Shown here one piece after another: positions 53,729 through 60,727 of a stretch of 60,727 nucleotides of DNA. This DNA comes from an uncultured bacterium (GTDB taxonomy: Bacteria > Bacillota > Clostridia > Lachnospirales > Lachnospiraceae), in assembly GCA_947381965.1 (NCBI GenBank), contig CANCXX010000027.1, positions 1 through 60,727 on the forward strand. Reading direction: 5' to 3'. Position 1 is the first letter of the stretch; each line of letters begins with the position of its first letter. A model generated the notes under the pieces. That model had not been told where the DNA came from, did not search any database, and worked only from the letters and a program-made list of their open reading frames with translations. Both the position numbers and the translations under genes were made by a program.

Positions 53729-54487
53729 TTAAAGTATAAACATCAAAAATAAAATGACATATGCTTTTTTCAGATCCCTGTTCACCAAAAGATACACACC
53801 GCCCATTCCAAAACCAAGCGCGATTCCCATAAGTCCGGTCAGCAGATCTTTGGAAAAAATATGGGCAAGCCCCCAGGTTAGTCCGCAGATAATTCCTCCA
53901 TAAGGAATAGCGGCCTTATTAAACCACACTTCACAGGCCTTTTGACCAAACACAATAATCAGCAAAAACAGCATGGTTTCAAAAGCATAATAAATATATT
54001 GGAAGGTAAAAAGCAGGGGCCCTCTTCTGACAAATTCCAGATAAATCTTAAATCCTCCCCAGCTGATATAATCTGCCACAAAGGATAGCGCCACAAGCAA
54101 CAGGCAAATGCCCCATTGCCGGCGGGATACGGGACTTCCCTTTTCCAGCACCGGAAACTGGTATTTTTCCTGAGCCTTTTTGATCAGGACAGCCGCAAAA
54201 ATCCCCCAGGTAGCGCATGTCACAATCCAGTGCATAATCGTCTGCACCGTCGTCCATTCCCCCATAGGCGCGCCATAAACCGCTGGTTCCAGCAGATAGG
54301 CATAAATCATTTCCATTCCCAGTCCCCCAAAGGCATCCACCCCTAACCAAAAGAAGTCGCCTCCTGTCACTTTGCCCCTTTCCCCCTTATTTTTCCGCCT
54401 GCCTCTGATTCTTTCCATAATGTTTCCCCCGTCAATCCCCTTCCATATACCTTCCTGCTTAAACTGCCCGTTTATCTGATTTCTCAT
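53729..54487 (-). CDS. Multi-pass membrane protein (CPBP-like?)
   Basis: A 252-aa protein with about seven helices. ICGLTWGLAHIFSKDLLTGLMGIALGF near the C terminus resembles the last motif of CPBP/CAAX-protease-like proteins, but the catalytic EExxxR motif is not visible. GGAGG is seven bases before the 54487 start; a second good start is the ATG at 54418. It overlaps the DUF3021 gene by 29 bases and is the third gene of the LytTR module. Confidence 0.65.
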   Translation of the reverse strand: MRNQINGQFKQEGIWKGIDGGNIMERIRGRRKNKGERGKVTGGDFFWLGVDAFGGLGMEMIYAYLLEPAVYGAPMGEWTTVQTIMHWIVTCATWGIFAAVLIKKAQEKYQFPVLEKGSPVSRRQWGICLLLVALSFVADYISWGGFKIYLEFVRRGPLLFTFQYIYYAFETMLFLLIIVFGQKACEVWFNKAAIPYGGIICGLTWGLAHIFSKDLLTGLMGIALGFGMGGVYLLVNRDLKKAYVILFLMFIL

Positions 54488-54911
54488 TTTGATACCTCCG
54501 TATATCCTCTAAAGCATTATTCACACGTTTTACTTCATATAATAAAGAAATGTAATAGACAACCGCCCCTATCACATAAGGAATGGAAAAAGATAAAAAC
54601 ATATCCCTGTAACCATCCTTATGAAGCGGCTGAAAAAAGGAAGACAGCCAGGTAATTCCCATTACCAGCCCCACCAGCAGTATATACTGCCCCAAAATGA
54701 CCACAAGCAACGGAAGATTTTGAAACCGGTAATGCTGGGAAAGCACAAAGGTTGCCATAACGGAAATTCCAAACATCAGCAGCAGGTTTCCCTGATAGTT
54801 CCCAAAAAGCCCCAAGAATACAGCTTCCAGCAATATTTTCCCAAGGGACAGCAGGGTGTAAATCACACAAACAGTAGGGAAAAAATTCTGTTTATTTATA
54901 ATTTTCATCAC
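54459..54911 (-). CDS. DUF3021 membrane protein
   Basis: A 150-aa protein with four helices (FFPTVCVIYTLLSLGKILLEAVF and similar) and a charged cytosolic tail (LYEVKRVNNALEDIRRYQNEK). DUF3021 proteins are almost always paired with LytTR regulators and act as their membrane partners. It overlaps the LytTR gene by 20 bases. GTG at 54911 or ATG at 54908. Confidence 0.87.
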   Translation of the reverse strand: MMKIINKQNFFPTVCVIYTLLSLGKILLEAVFLGLFGNYQGNLLLMFGISVMATFVLSQHYRFQNLPLLVVILGQYILLVGLVMGITWLSSFFQPLHKDGYRDMFLSFSIPYVIGAVVYYISLLYEVKRVNNALEDIRRYQNEKSDKRAV

Positions 54912-55356
54912 ATACCTCCTTTATTCTTTGCAATGCCTCCAAAAACGCCTTTTTATAACTCCTGTTCAAAATTAAAATTTCTCCGTTATCCATCACCAGA
55001 CGGAGCCGCATATTGATATCGGCCTTTACTCTGCTGACCTTATAAATGTTTACCGCCATAGACTTTCCAATCTGGACAAACCCCTCCGCCCCAAAGCAGT
55101 CAAGGAATCGGCGCAAACTATAGTCAAGCTGATAAACCTCTTTTTCCTTATAGGCAAACAGTTTCCGGTCAACCACCTCCAGATAAAAAATGCTGGCAGG
55201 ATGAATCTTTTGCATGCCATCCTCTTTTTTTCCAATAACGCTGTGAAAGGATAGAAAAAAATCCCTGATTACATCTATGGTTTCAGACTCCTTGCGGTAA
55301 TGTACGTCCACATGGTCTTCTTTTATGGATGGTTCTTTTAAATAATTTACCTTCAT
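54892..55356 (-). CDS. LytTR-domain transcriptional regulator
   Basis: A 154-aa protein. The N-terminal part (about 1-50) is variable. The C-terminal LytTR DNA-binding domain (about 55-150) has ASIFYLEVVDRKLFAYKEKE, LDCFGAEGFVQIGKSMAVNIYKV and ILNRSYKKAFLEAL. No REC domain, so it probably responds through its membrane partner DUF3021. Gene order LytTR-DUF3021-membrane protein. GGGAGG precedes the ATG. Confidence 0.92.
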   Translation of the reverse strand: MKVNYLKEPSIKEDHVDVHYRKESETIDVIRDFFLSFHSVIGKKEDGMQKIHPASIFYLEVVDRKLFAYKEKEVYQLDYSLRRFLDCFGAEGFVQIGKSMAVNIYKVSRVKADINMRLRLVMDNGEILILNRSYKKAFLEALQRIKEVCDENYK

Positions 55357-55433
55357 CCTGTACCTCCCTGGAACCGCGTTCGCCTTATTTGACTTATCTG
55401 CAGATATTTCTTTTGGCCGCCCCTATGAAAATG

Positions 55434-55461
55434 ATTATACTTCACCTGACAAAATCCGCAA
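55434..55461 (-). promoter_or_regulatory. LytTR operon promoter
   Basis: On the minus strand TTGCGG (55456-55461), a 16-bp spacer and TATAAT (55434-55439), about 80 bases before the LytTR start. Confidence 0.55.
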
Positions 55462-55561
55462 GCCTGATACGCTTAACCTGCGTGTGGGGACGCGTATATT
55501 GCAATCGCTGTATTTACAAAAGAAAAATTATATTTATGTCCTTGGTAAACATGTAAGATTG

Positions 55562-55707
55562 GTTACTATTCACGGGTCAGGAATGTGCACTTGTTGCGCA
55601 TTCCGTGAGAACATGATGCAGGAGTGAGGGGCGATTTTTGCGAAGCAAAACTTGGAATATCGCTCCGAATTGTTACTATGAGCGGCTCCCCGGCCGTGAA
55701 TAGTAAC
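55562..55707. mobile_element. 146-bp MITE-like element B, copy 2
   Basis: Inverted with respect to copy 1 (47110-47255), the same length and nearly the same sequence, ends GTTACTATTCACGG/CCGTGAATAGTAAC. Differences cluster near one end (GCTCCCCGG here, GCTTCCAGG in copy 1). Confidence 0.85.
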
Positions 55708-55848
55708 TAATATTGGTCTGCTGTAAATTTTCATGTGAAATATATTGCGGGCTGCATACAATGGCAGTTATAATATGATTAATAGCTTAATTAAAGAAAC
55801 TTGGCGCGTGCGAAATTCTTTAAAAGAATTTTAGAATGGAGAAACCCA

Positions 55849-56709
55849 ATGAAAATTGCAGTACTGTCAGATATCCATGGTAATTACACTGCATTGGAAA
55901 AGTGCATCGAATATGCCGGGGAACAAAACATCAGCACTTTTCTGTTCCTTGGCGATTATCTGGGAGAGCTTCCCTATCCGCAGATAACAATGGGGATTCT
56001 TTATTCCATGATGAAAAAATATTCCTGCCATTTTGTAAAAGGGAATAAAGAAGATTACTGGACAGGATACAAGAACAGTGGGGAACAGGGCTGGCGGGAA
56101 ACCGACTCTGCCACAGGTTCTCTTTTCTATACTTATCATAACCTGACCCCAAAGGACTTAGAATTTTTTGAAAAGCTTCCTCCTAGCAGGGAGCTTTGTT
56201 TTGAAGGGCTGCCTCCCCTTACCATCTGCCACGGCTCTCCAGAGAAAGTGAATGAAAAGTTACTGCCTGAATGCGAAAATACCTTTTCAATTATGGACGC
56301 CAGTCCCAACGCCTATATTTTATGCGGCCATACCCATATTCAGGGACTTATTGAACATAATGGAAAGTTTGTGCTAAATGCCGGCTCTGTAGGCATTCCC
56401 CTGCAAAGCCATGGGAAGTCTCAGTTTATGATATTAAAAGGCACAGACGGAATATGGGAACCGGAATTTGTCAGTCTGGATTATGATGTGGAAAAGGTAA
56501 TTGGGGAGCTTTCTTCTTCCGGGTTAAATGAAAAAGCGCCTTCCTGGTCTAAAATATCAGCCCACCTGCTGCGTACCGGGGAAGTATCTCACGGCGATAT
56601 CCTTCAAAGAGCCATGGAGCTGTGCACAGCAGCTACAGGGAAATGCATCTGGCCGGATATCCCGGAAGTCTGCTGGGAACAAGCCATAAATGAAATGATA
56701 GGAGACTGA
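55849..56709 (+). CDS. Metallophosphoesterase
   Basis: A 286-aa calcineurin-like phosphoesterase (YfcE/ApaH family). Metal ligands are in DIHGN (Asp8, His10), FLGDYLGELPYP, KGNKED, ICHGSPEK and ILCGHTHIQG. The ATG at 55849 is seven bases after GGAGA; the TTG at 55801 has no ribosome site. A C-terminal helical segment of about 70 aa is additional. Substrate unknown; it precedes a GNAT gene by one base. Confidence 0.93.
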   Translation: MKIAVLSDIHGNYTALEKCIEYAGEQNISTFLFLGDYLGELPYPQITMGILYSMMKKYSCHFVKGNKEDYWTGYKNSGEQGWRETDSATGSLFYTYHNLTPKDLEFFEKLPPSRELCFEGLPPLTICHGSPEKVNEKLLPECENTFSIMDASPNAYILCGHTHIQGLIEHNGKFVLNAGSVGIPLQSHGKSQFMILKGTDGIWEPEFVSLDYDVEKVIGELSSSGLNEKAPSWSKISAHLLRTGEVSHGDILQRAMELCTAATGKCIWPDIPEVCWEQAINEMIGD

Positions 56710-56710
56710 T

Positions 56711-57208
56711 ATGCAGGAGAATAAAATGAACATTCATGTAAGAAAAATGACGGCAGCGGATACAGACGCAGTCCGCCTGCTTTATATTCATGGATGGCAG
56801 AACGCCTTTCGGGGCATTGTTCCCCAGGATTACCTTGACCATATGAATCTTGACCATTGGGCGCCGCCTTTAGAAGGCGCCTATGTGCTAACAGACGGAA
56901 AACAGCTTCTTGGAACATCCTCTCTTTCCGCCGCAAGGGATATGGCCTTCGCCGGATGGGGCGAAATTATATCTCTCTATGTCAGGCCGGAGCTTATTGG
57001 TCAGGGATATGGACACACCTTGTTTGAATTTGCCGTAAAAAGGCTTCAAAGCCTTGGTCACTCCCAAATATATCTTACTGTATTTGAAGAAAATATGCGT
57101 GCAAGAAGCTTTTATGAAAAACATGGATTTTCATGGAATGGTGAGAGGTTACCCTTAAATGTGGGAGGGAAAGATTTAATAGAATTACGGTATGTTCTTG
57201 GTGCCTAA
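56711..57208 (+). CDS. GNAT family N-acetyltransferase
   Basis: A 165-aa acetyltransferase with the family fold: MTAADTDAVRLLYIHGWQNAF at the N terminus and acetyl-CoA motif A LYVRPELIGQGYGHTLFEFAVKRL, then YEKHGFSWNG. Two ATGs, at 56711 and 56726, each have AGGAGA five bases upstream, so the true start is ambiguous. It is downstream of the phosphoesterase by one base and is probably translationally coupled. Confidence 0.9.
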   Translation: MQENKMNIHVRKMTAADTDAVRLLYIHGWQNAFRGIVPQDYLDHMNLDHWAPPLEGAYVLTDGKQLLGTSSLSAARDMAFAGWGEIISLYVRPELIGQGYGHTLFEFAVKRLQSLGHSQIYLTVFEENMRARSFYEKHGFSWNGERLPLNVGGKDLIELRYVLGA

Positions 57209-57302
57209 TATTGAATCGTCATCTGTAGGGACTTGCGGTATTTCTCCACAAGCCCCTGAACATGATTTCATAGTTTGCTACAGCTTTTGGATTTTGAGTA
57301 CA

Positions 57303-57343
57303 CTGCACCAATAATGAGTTTGGAAGTTTACTTCCAAACTTTT
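57303..57343 (-). repeat. Intercistronic repeat element, partial copy 3
   Basis: On the plus strand CACCAATAATGAGTTTGGAAG then TTTACTTCCAAAC. It matches the hairpin-and-spacer half of copies 1 and 2. The hairpin forms the last codons and stop codon of the regulator gene that ends at 57328. The GC-rich hairpin half is absent. Confidence 0.65.
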
Positions 57344-58140
57344 ATACTGTCAAGCTGATCCTGCATTTTAGAAAACAGCTCCGCATATCTTATAGTATTA
57401 AATTCTATTTTATAGTGTGTCACATGAAGTATAAGAGGAATATCCTTGTCACCATACTTAAATGTTTCACCATTATGAGAAAGTATTTCATTTACTATTT
57501 TTTCTGCATAATCCATATCCCCGGAATTGGTAAGTGCAACAAATTCATCTCCTCCAATTCTAAACACTATGTCTTCATCACCCGATGCCGTTTCAAGTCG
57601 GTTCAATGCGGTAAGAATCGCAATATCTCCGGCTTCACGGGAAATTTCATTAATAGGGGTTAAACTTTTTATATCTACACCAACAAGATAGCAGTTACGT
57701 CTTTCTTTTATATAATCATATAATTCACTAATATCAACTTTCTTTTTACTTTTCATTTTTTCGTCCTCCATCAGTTCCGGCTCAAGATTAAGTGCCGGAA
57801 ACAATTCAAAATTCATAGGATTTTTCCGAAACCTGGATGGTGTAACATGCCATACATTTTTAAACGCTCTCGTAAATGCTTCATTACTTCCATATCCATA
57901 TTTAAATGCAAGCTCCAGAAATGAAACATCAGAAAATGTAACAATGTCCTTTGCCGCTCTGCTCATCCGCCTTCGGATAACATAGTCCCTGATACTCATA
58001 TTCGTTACATATTTGAAAAGCTTTTCAATAGAAGATTTGGAACAATACAACTCTTTCGCTATATCAACTGTCTTTATGTCTTCTGTAAGGTTATTTTCTA
58101 TAAGCTCTAAAGCTCTTGTGATAAGTAGCAGCTTTTCCAT
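57328..58140 (-). CDS. AraC-type HTH fused to degenerate GGDEF domain
   Basis: A 270-aa protein. An AraC double helix-turn-helix (about 5-105; IAKELYCSKSSIEKLFKYV, FLELAFKYGYGSNEAFTRAFKNVWHVTPSRFRK) is followed by a GGDEF-like domain (about 140-260). It has the signature IGGDEFVAL at 196-200. The other catalytic regions are altered: the metal-binding strand reads VGVDIKSL and not DxDxFK. Diguanylate cyclase activity is therefore doubtful; it may be a nucleotide sensor. The C-terminal residues are encoded by an intergenic repeat. It is divergent from the HTH-REC gene. Confidence 0.8.
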   Translation of the reverse strand: MEKLLLITRALELIENNLTEDIKTVDIAKELYCSKSSIEKLFKYVTNMSIRDYVIRRRMSRAAKDIVTFSDVSFLELAFKYGYGSNEAFTRAFKNVWHVTPSRFRKNPMNFELFPALNLEPELMEDEKMKSKKKVDISELYDYIKERRNCYLVGVDIKSLTPINEISREAGDIAILTALNRLETASGDEDIVFRIGGDEFVALTNSGDMDYAEKIVNEILSHNGETFKYGDKDIPLILHVTHYKIEFNTIRYAELFSKMQDQLDSIKVWK

Positions 58141-58291
58141 TGCCCGTTCTCCTTTTGTGCGATACCGTAATCTTACTATATCATTTAGTCTCTAACATTT
58201 CTTGATATTTTGAGCATTCATAACTTTAAATTCCTTGAATATATGTACGACTCTTTCGAAACATAACGGTTTAGATTGATACTGAAAGGAA

Positions 58292-58311
58292 AAAGCTTTC
58301 CCGGTGGGAAA
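58292..58311 (-). terminator. Hairpin with T-run in spacer
   Basis: CTTTCCC-ACC-GGGAAAG then CTTTTT on the minus strand. No gene on that strand ends just upstream, so its role is unclear; it could be the leader terminator of the AraC-GGDEF gene. Confidence 0.4.
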
Positions 58312-58331
58312 GTTATTTGAAAAACCCTCCA

Positions 58332-58376
58332 TTGTATTTTTTCTGGTATTCTTTATACTGTAACTATACCGGTATA
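58332..58376 (+). promoter_or_regulatory. HTH-REC promoter and palindromic operator
   Basis: TTGTAT (58332-58337), a 16-bp spacer and TATACT (58354-58359). The perfect 12-bp palindrome TATACCGGTATA (58365-58376) covers the expected start of transcription. It is a good candidate operator for the encoded HTH protein or the divergent AraC protein. Confidence 0.55.
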
Positions 58377-58517
58377 AACCATCAGGTAATTGCAAAAATT
58401 GACTCGTCGTAGCGCCTTTGTCCAATCCGCATCGGATTATCCTTTTTACGCTTTAACGGCCAATTGATTATTTTGCAATTTCATAACATAAACCATAGCA
58501 AGAAGGAGGAATATCAC

Positions 58518-59066
58518 ATGTATATAGGAGAACAGATACGAGCTTTGCGCAGCAAAAAGAAAGTTACACAGGAAGTACTGGCAAAAGAGATGGGTGTTAC
58601 CATAGGCGCCGTAAGTAAATGGGAAAGCGGCGCCACGCTGCCGGATGTGCAGATGCTTTGCAGCCTTGCAGATTATTTTGATGTTACCACAGATAAACTG
58701 CTGGGGCGTGCTTATAAAGGCAGCTTTGCGGTCTGTGATGATGCCGAATTCATTCGGGAAACGATCAAGGGAATTTTGGAAAAAGAGGGGTATACCTGCG
58801 TCGGCCTGGCGGAAAACGGCACACAGCTTCGTGAAATTTTAGGCAGAAACACCCCAAATATGCTGTTTCTGGATATACATCTTGGGAAGGAAAACGGGCT
58901 TGAACTTTTAAGAGAATTAAAAGAAAAATGCAGTGACACCAGAATCATTATAGTCACAGCGGACAATGCCCAAAAGACAATACAAACCGCAATTTCATAC
59001 AAGGCGGATGCCTTTGTCACAAAACCTTTTTTACCCCAGCATATTATAACAGCGCTGACTTCATAA
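58518..59066 (+). CDS. XRE HTH - response-regulator receiver fusion
   Basis: A 182-aa protein with an N-terminal XRE helix-turn-helix (about 1-62; VTQEVLAKEMGVTIGAVSKWESGATLP) and a C-terminal REC domain (about 69-182). The REC residues are all present: Asp74/Asp75, phospho-acceptor Asp119 (FLDIH), Thr147 (IVTAD) and Lys169 (VTKPF). The order HTH then REC is the reverse of the usual response regulator. No kinase gene is adjacent. AGGAGG is nine bases before the chosen ATG. The longer frame to 58464 was rejected. Confidence 0.88.
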   Translation: MYIGEQIRALRSKKKVTQEVLAKEMGVTIGAVSKWESGATLPDVQMLCSLADYFDVTTDKLLGRAYKGSFAVCDDAEFIRETIKGILEKEGYTCVGLAENGTQLREILGRNTPNMLFLDIHLGKENGLELLRELKEKCSDTRIIIVTADNAQKTIQTAISYKADAFVTKPFLPQHIITALTS

Positions 59067-59068
59067 AT

Positions 59069-59112
59069 AAGCAGCCTGTCAAAAAGCAGTCTGTACAACC
59101 AGGCTGCTTTTT
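59069..59112 (+). terminator. Rho-independent terminator
   Basis: AAGCAGCCTG and CAGGCTGCTT around a 21-base loop, then TTTT, directly after the HTH-REC stop codon. Confidence 0.8.
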
Positions 59113-59114
59113 GT

Positions 59115-59165
59115 ATTAGGTAATTACGAAATCCAAAAACCTGCTGAAGACAAAATATTCCACTG
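59115..59165. mobile_element. Element A terminal fragment
   Basis: ATTAGGTAATTACGAAAT matches the terminal inverted repeat of element A with two or three mismatches, followed by AACCTGCTGAA that matches its inner sequence (AACTTGCTGAA). The rest is missing. Confidence 0.55.
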
Positions 59166-59167
59166 TT

Positions 59168-59935
59168 TCACCTGTTCGTTCTTTTATTCTTATAAAAAGA
59201 ACCCATCAGGATAATTCCTGCAACCGCCCCAAGAAAGATAAATGACTGGATAAAGGGCATAAAGTTATAGGAACCTCCCTGCCAGAAGTCAATAAAATCA
59301 TTGCTCACATAGGTCATGGGAAGGGTTTTCGCCACTTTCTGCAAAACTTCCGGAAGCTGCTTTGTCTTGACTCCCATCATGCCTGTTAAAATCATAATAA
59401 TAAAATAAATAAACATTGTAAGACCAAAAGTCAGGCTGAACTTCTGAAAAATATTGGCAACCGCATGGGCAATAATAAGAAAAATTACTCCCATCAGATA
59501 CAGAGATACCAAAAGACACAGGAAGGAAGAAAACGCTGGTTTGGTAATTCCCATTACCGTAACCTGGAAAATTCCAAATACCACAAGGGCAAGTGTCATA
59601 AAAATCAGATGGGCAAGTATTTTGGCTGTTATTTCCGTCTTCCCTCCATATCCGAAAAGACCCATTCTTAAGGGAATTCCTTTTTCAACTTCATTGGAAT
59701 ATAAGGCTCCATATCCCAAAAACATAATGGAAAGGGGAATAACCAGCGTCATAGTCAGCATAATGGAGGTGGCCACCTCCCCCTGCATTTCCTCCGGTAC
59801 CTGGCTTCCAATCGCTTTAACCAGCAGCAGACTCATAAGGTTCGGAAAAACAATTCCGAAAAAATGAGGCATAAAATTACCATTAATATTTCTCAGTTCA
59901 TATATAATCAGTTTTAAACTGCACTTCTTTTTCAT
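59168..59935 (-). CDS. ABC-2 type transporter permease
   Basis: A 255-aa permease with six helices (MKKKCSLKLIIYELRNINGN start; SIMLTMTLVIPLSIMFLGYGALYSNEVEKGIPLRMGLFGYGGK). It follows the ATPase gene by one base. The ATG at 59935 was chosen because GGGGG lies nine bases upstream. Together with the ATPase it forms a two-component exporter of unknown substrate. Confidence 0.85.
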   Translation of the reverse strand: MKKKCSLKLIIYELRNINGNFMPHFFGIVFPNLMSLLLVKAIGSQVPEEMQGEVATSIMLTMTLVIPLSIMFLGYGALYSNEVEKGIPLRMGLFGYGGKTEITAKILAHLIFMTLALVVFGIFQVTVMGITKPAFSSFLCLLVSLYLMGVIFLIIAHAVANIFQKFSLTFGLTMFIYFIIMILTGMMGVKTKQLPEVLQKVAKTLPMTYVSNDFIDFWQGGSYNFMPFIQSFIFLGAVAGIILMGSFYKNKRTNR

Positions 59936-59936
59936 A

Positions 59937-60727
59937 TTAGTTTTCCCCCTGTTCTTCGTGAAATTTATATCGGGCATTGATATACATGATTTCTATATCT
60001 GAATTGCTTCTCTTAAAATTCACATCATTTTCCATTAAAACTGTTGTTATTTTCCCTTCTTCATTTCTGTCCCTGCAGGATATGGCAATCAAATGGTCAG
60101 GAGACTTCAAAACCGGAAAGCCTGCCGATAACTTCCTGTTTCTTTCATTATTTTCCAATATAAAGACTACCCTTCCGCAATAAGTCCTGAAAAGCTCTTC
60201 CTTTTTTCCATAAGCCGCCACCTTTCCCTTATCCAGAATCAGAATTTTATCTGCCAGTTGCTCTAGTTCTTCATAATAATGGGATATTACCACCAGTGTA
60301 TCTTCCTTATCCCGATACCAGTCCACAAGCTTTTCCATTAACTTCTGCCTGGTTTCAAAATCCAGCCCAGATGTAACCTCATCATAAAAGGTCAGTTCCG
60401 CCTTTTGAAGCATCACCATAATAATAGTAAACTTCTGCTTCTGTCCCCCTGAAAGAGCACTAAACTTTTTAGAAAGACACGGCTCAAAGTCAAAAAAAGC
60501 AATTAACTCCTGTAAATCCTTGTTATCCCTGATTCTGGTATTTAAAATGCTTTCCATAATATACCGGACAGGCATGGTAGTTACATACTCATTAAACTGC
60601 ATATGTACCGCCATCTCTTCCGGTGACAGCCCGGTTATTACTCTGCCCTTATACGGCACCAGACCTAAAAGCGCTTTTACCAGTGTGGTTTTTCCTGCTC
60701 CATTGGAACCAATAATGCCAATGCGCT
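59937..60727 (-). CDS. ABC transporter ATPase (5' end outside window)
   Basis: Partial gene, at least 263 aa; the start codon lies beyond the right edge. Walker A GSNGAGKTT is encoded at about 60695-60721. The Q-loop is not clear. The signature is KFSALSGGQKQKFTI and Walker B is LTFYDEVTSGLD, where the second acidic residue is Glu as usual. The H-loop is VVISHYYEELEQLAD. The C-terminal 70 residues are an additional domain. It is upstream of the permease and overlaps its leader. Confidence 0.9.
   Translation of the reverse strand, partial: RIGIIGSNGAGKTTLVKALLGLVPYKGRVITGLSPEEMAVHMQFNEYVTTMPVRYIMESILNTRIRDNKDLQELIAFFDFEPCLSKKFSALSGGQKQKFTIIMVMLQKAELTFYDEVTSGLDFETRQKLMEKLVDWYRDKEDTLVVISHYYEELEQLADKILILDKGKVAAYGKKEELFRTYCGRVVFILENNERNRKLSAGFPVLKSPDHLIAISCRDRNEEGKITTVLMENDVNFKRSNSDIEIMYINARYKFHEEQGEN

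Larger units (their letters stand above)
55357..55848. other. 492-bp intergenic region, LytTR / phosphoesterase
   Basis: Contains the LytTR promoter (55434-55461), element B copy 2 (55562-55707) and, after it, about 140 AT-rich bases leading to the phosphoesterase. No ORF with a ribosome-binding site was found. Confidence 0.55.
58141..58517. other. 377-bp divergent spacer with promoter and palindrome
   Basis: Contains a minus-strand hairpin, CTTTCCC-ACC-GGGAAAG followed by CTTTTTCC (58292-58311), and the promoter and palindrome of the HTH-REC gene (58332-58376). A further AT-rich stretch, 58385-58500, has GGTAATTGCAAAAATTGA and TTATTTTGCAATTT, reminiscent of worn element-A ends. No gene was accepted here. 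Confidence 0.45.

Noticed and set aside
58192-58425. 77-aa minus-strand ORF in the spacer before the HTH-REC gene
   Set aside because: No ribosome site, it runs across a hairpin and the operator palindrome, and shows no recognisable motif.

Overview
The window looks like chromosomal DNA from a gut-type, spore-forming member of the Clostridia, most likely Lachnospiraceae. The grounds are: strong AGGAGG ribosome-binding sites, moderate GC content, YesM/LplB-type sugar systems, many cytoplasmic glycoside hydrolases, BclA/BclB-like collagen proteins, and small non-autonomous inverted-repeat elements scattered between genes. No rRNA, tRNA, CRISPR array, phage or transposase gene was recognised. 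The genus assignment is inference.

Layout. (1) 0.2-8.5 kb, minus strand: a secreted GH85 endo-beta-N-acetylglucosaminidase lipoprotein, a cytoplasmic GH38 alpha-mannosidase and a YesM-type sensor kinase, together an N-glycan-harvesting locus. (2) 8.9-12.7 kb, plus strand: two collagen-like surface or spore-coat proteins flanking a GT2-TPR glycosyltransferase. (3) 13-20 kb: a PadR regulator with a flavodoxin-SCP2-membrane fusion, a 47-aa orphan ORF, a domain-swapped GH3 beta-glucosidase, an MgtC-like protein, and a membrane protein with a GGADGPT tag. (4) 20-31 kb, minus strand: a large sugar cluster (71-aa protein, Gfo/Idh oxidoreductase, ThuA-like, ROK kinase, SIS isomerase, GH9, GPH symporter, GH2), divergent from a LacI regulator. 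(5) 32-36 kb: an LplB/LplC-type ABC importer with its lipoprotein, driven by a promoter carrying a perfect cre/LacI-type operator. (6) 36.3-38.5 kb: a decayed EIIA-Glc remnant followed by ptsH and ptsI. (7) 38.6-43.9 kb: membrane protein, XRE regulator, GH29 fucosidase, a second PadR with a DUF1700/DUF3887-like partner, and a Nudix hydrolase. (8) 44-47 kb: a three-gene ABC exporter preceded by a long leader with a 12-codon ORF and two intrinsic terminators, a candidate attenuation system. (9) 47-60.7 kb: AAA ATPase, EamA protein, AraC regulator, two sugar O-acetyltransferases, a CofE-like protein, AzlCD, a LytTR/DUF3021 module, a phosphoesterase, a GNAT, an AraC-GGDEF fusion, an HTH-REC fusion, and an ABC transporter cut by the right edge.

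How the parts fit. The carbohydrate genes together suggest growth on host glycans: N-glycan release outside the cell by GH85, with trimming inside by GH38, GH2, GH29, GH3 and GH9, none of which shows a signal peptide. SIS, ROK, ThuA and Gfo/Idh proteins then feed the sugars into metabolism. Several regulators have promoter-proximal palindromes or direct repeats that suggest autoregulation. At least four families of short intergenic repeats (219 bp, 146/140 bp, about 75 bp and 31-100 bp) recur across the window and are described individually.
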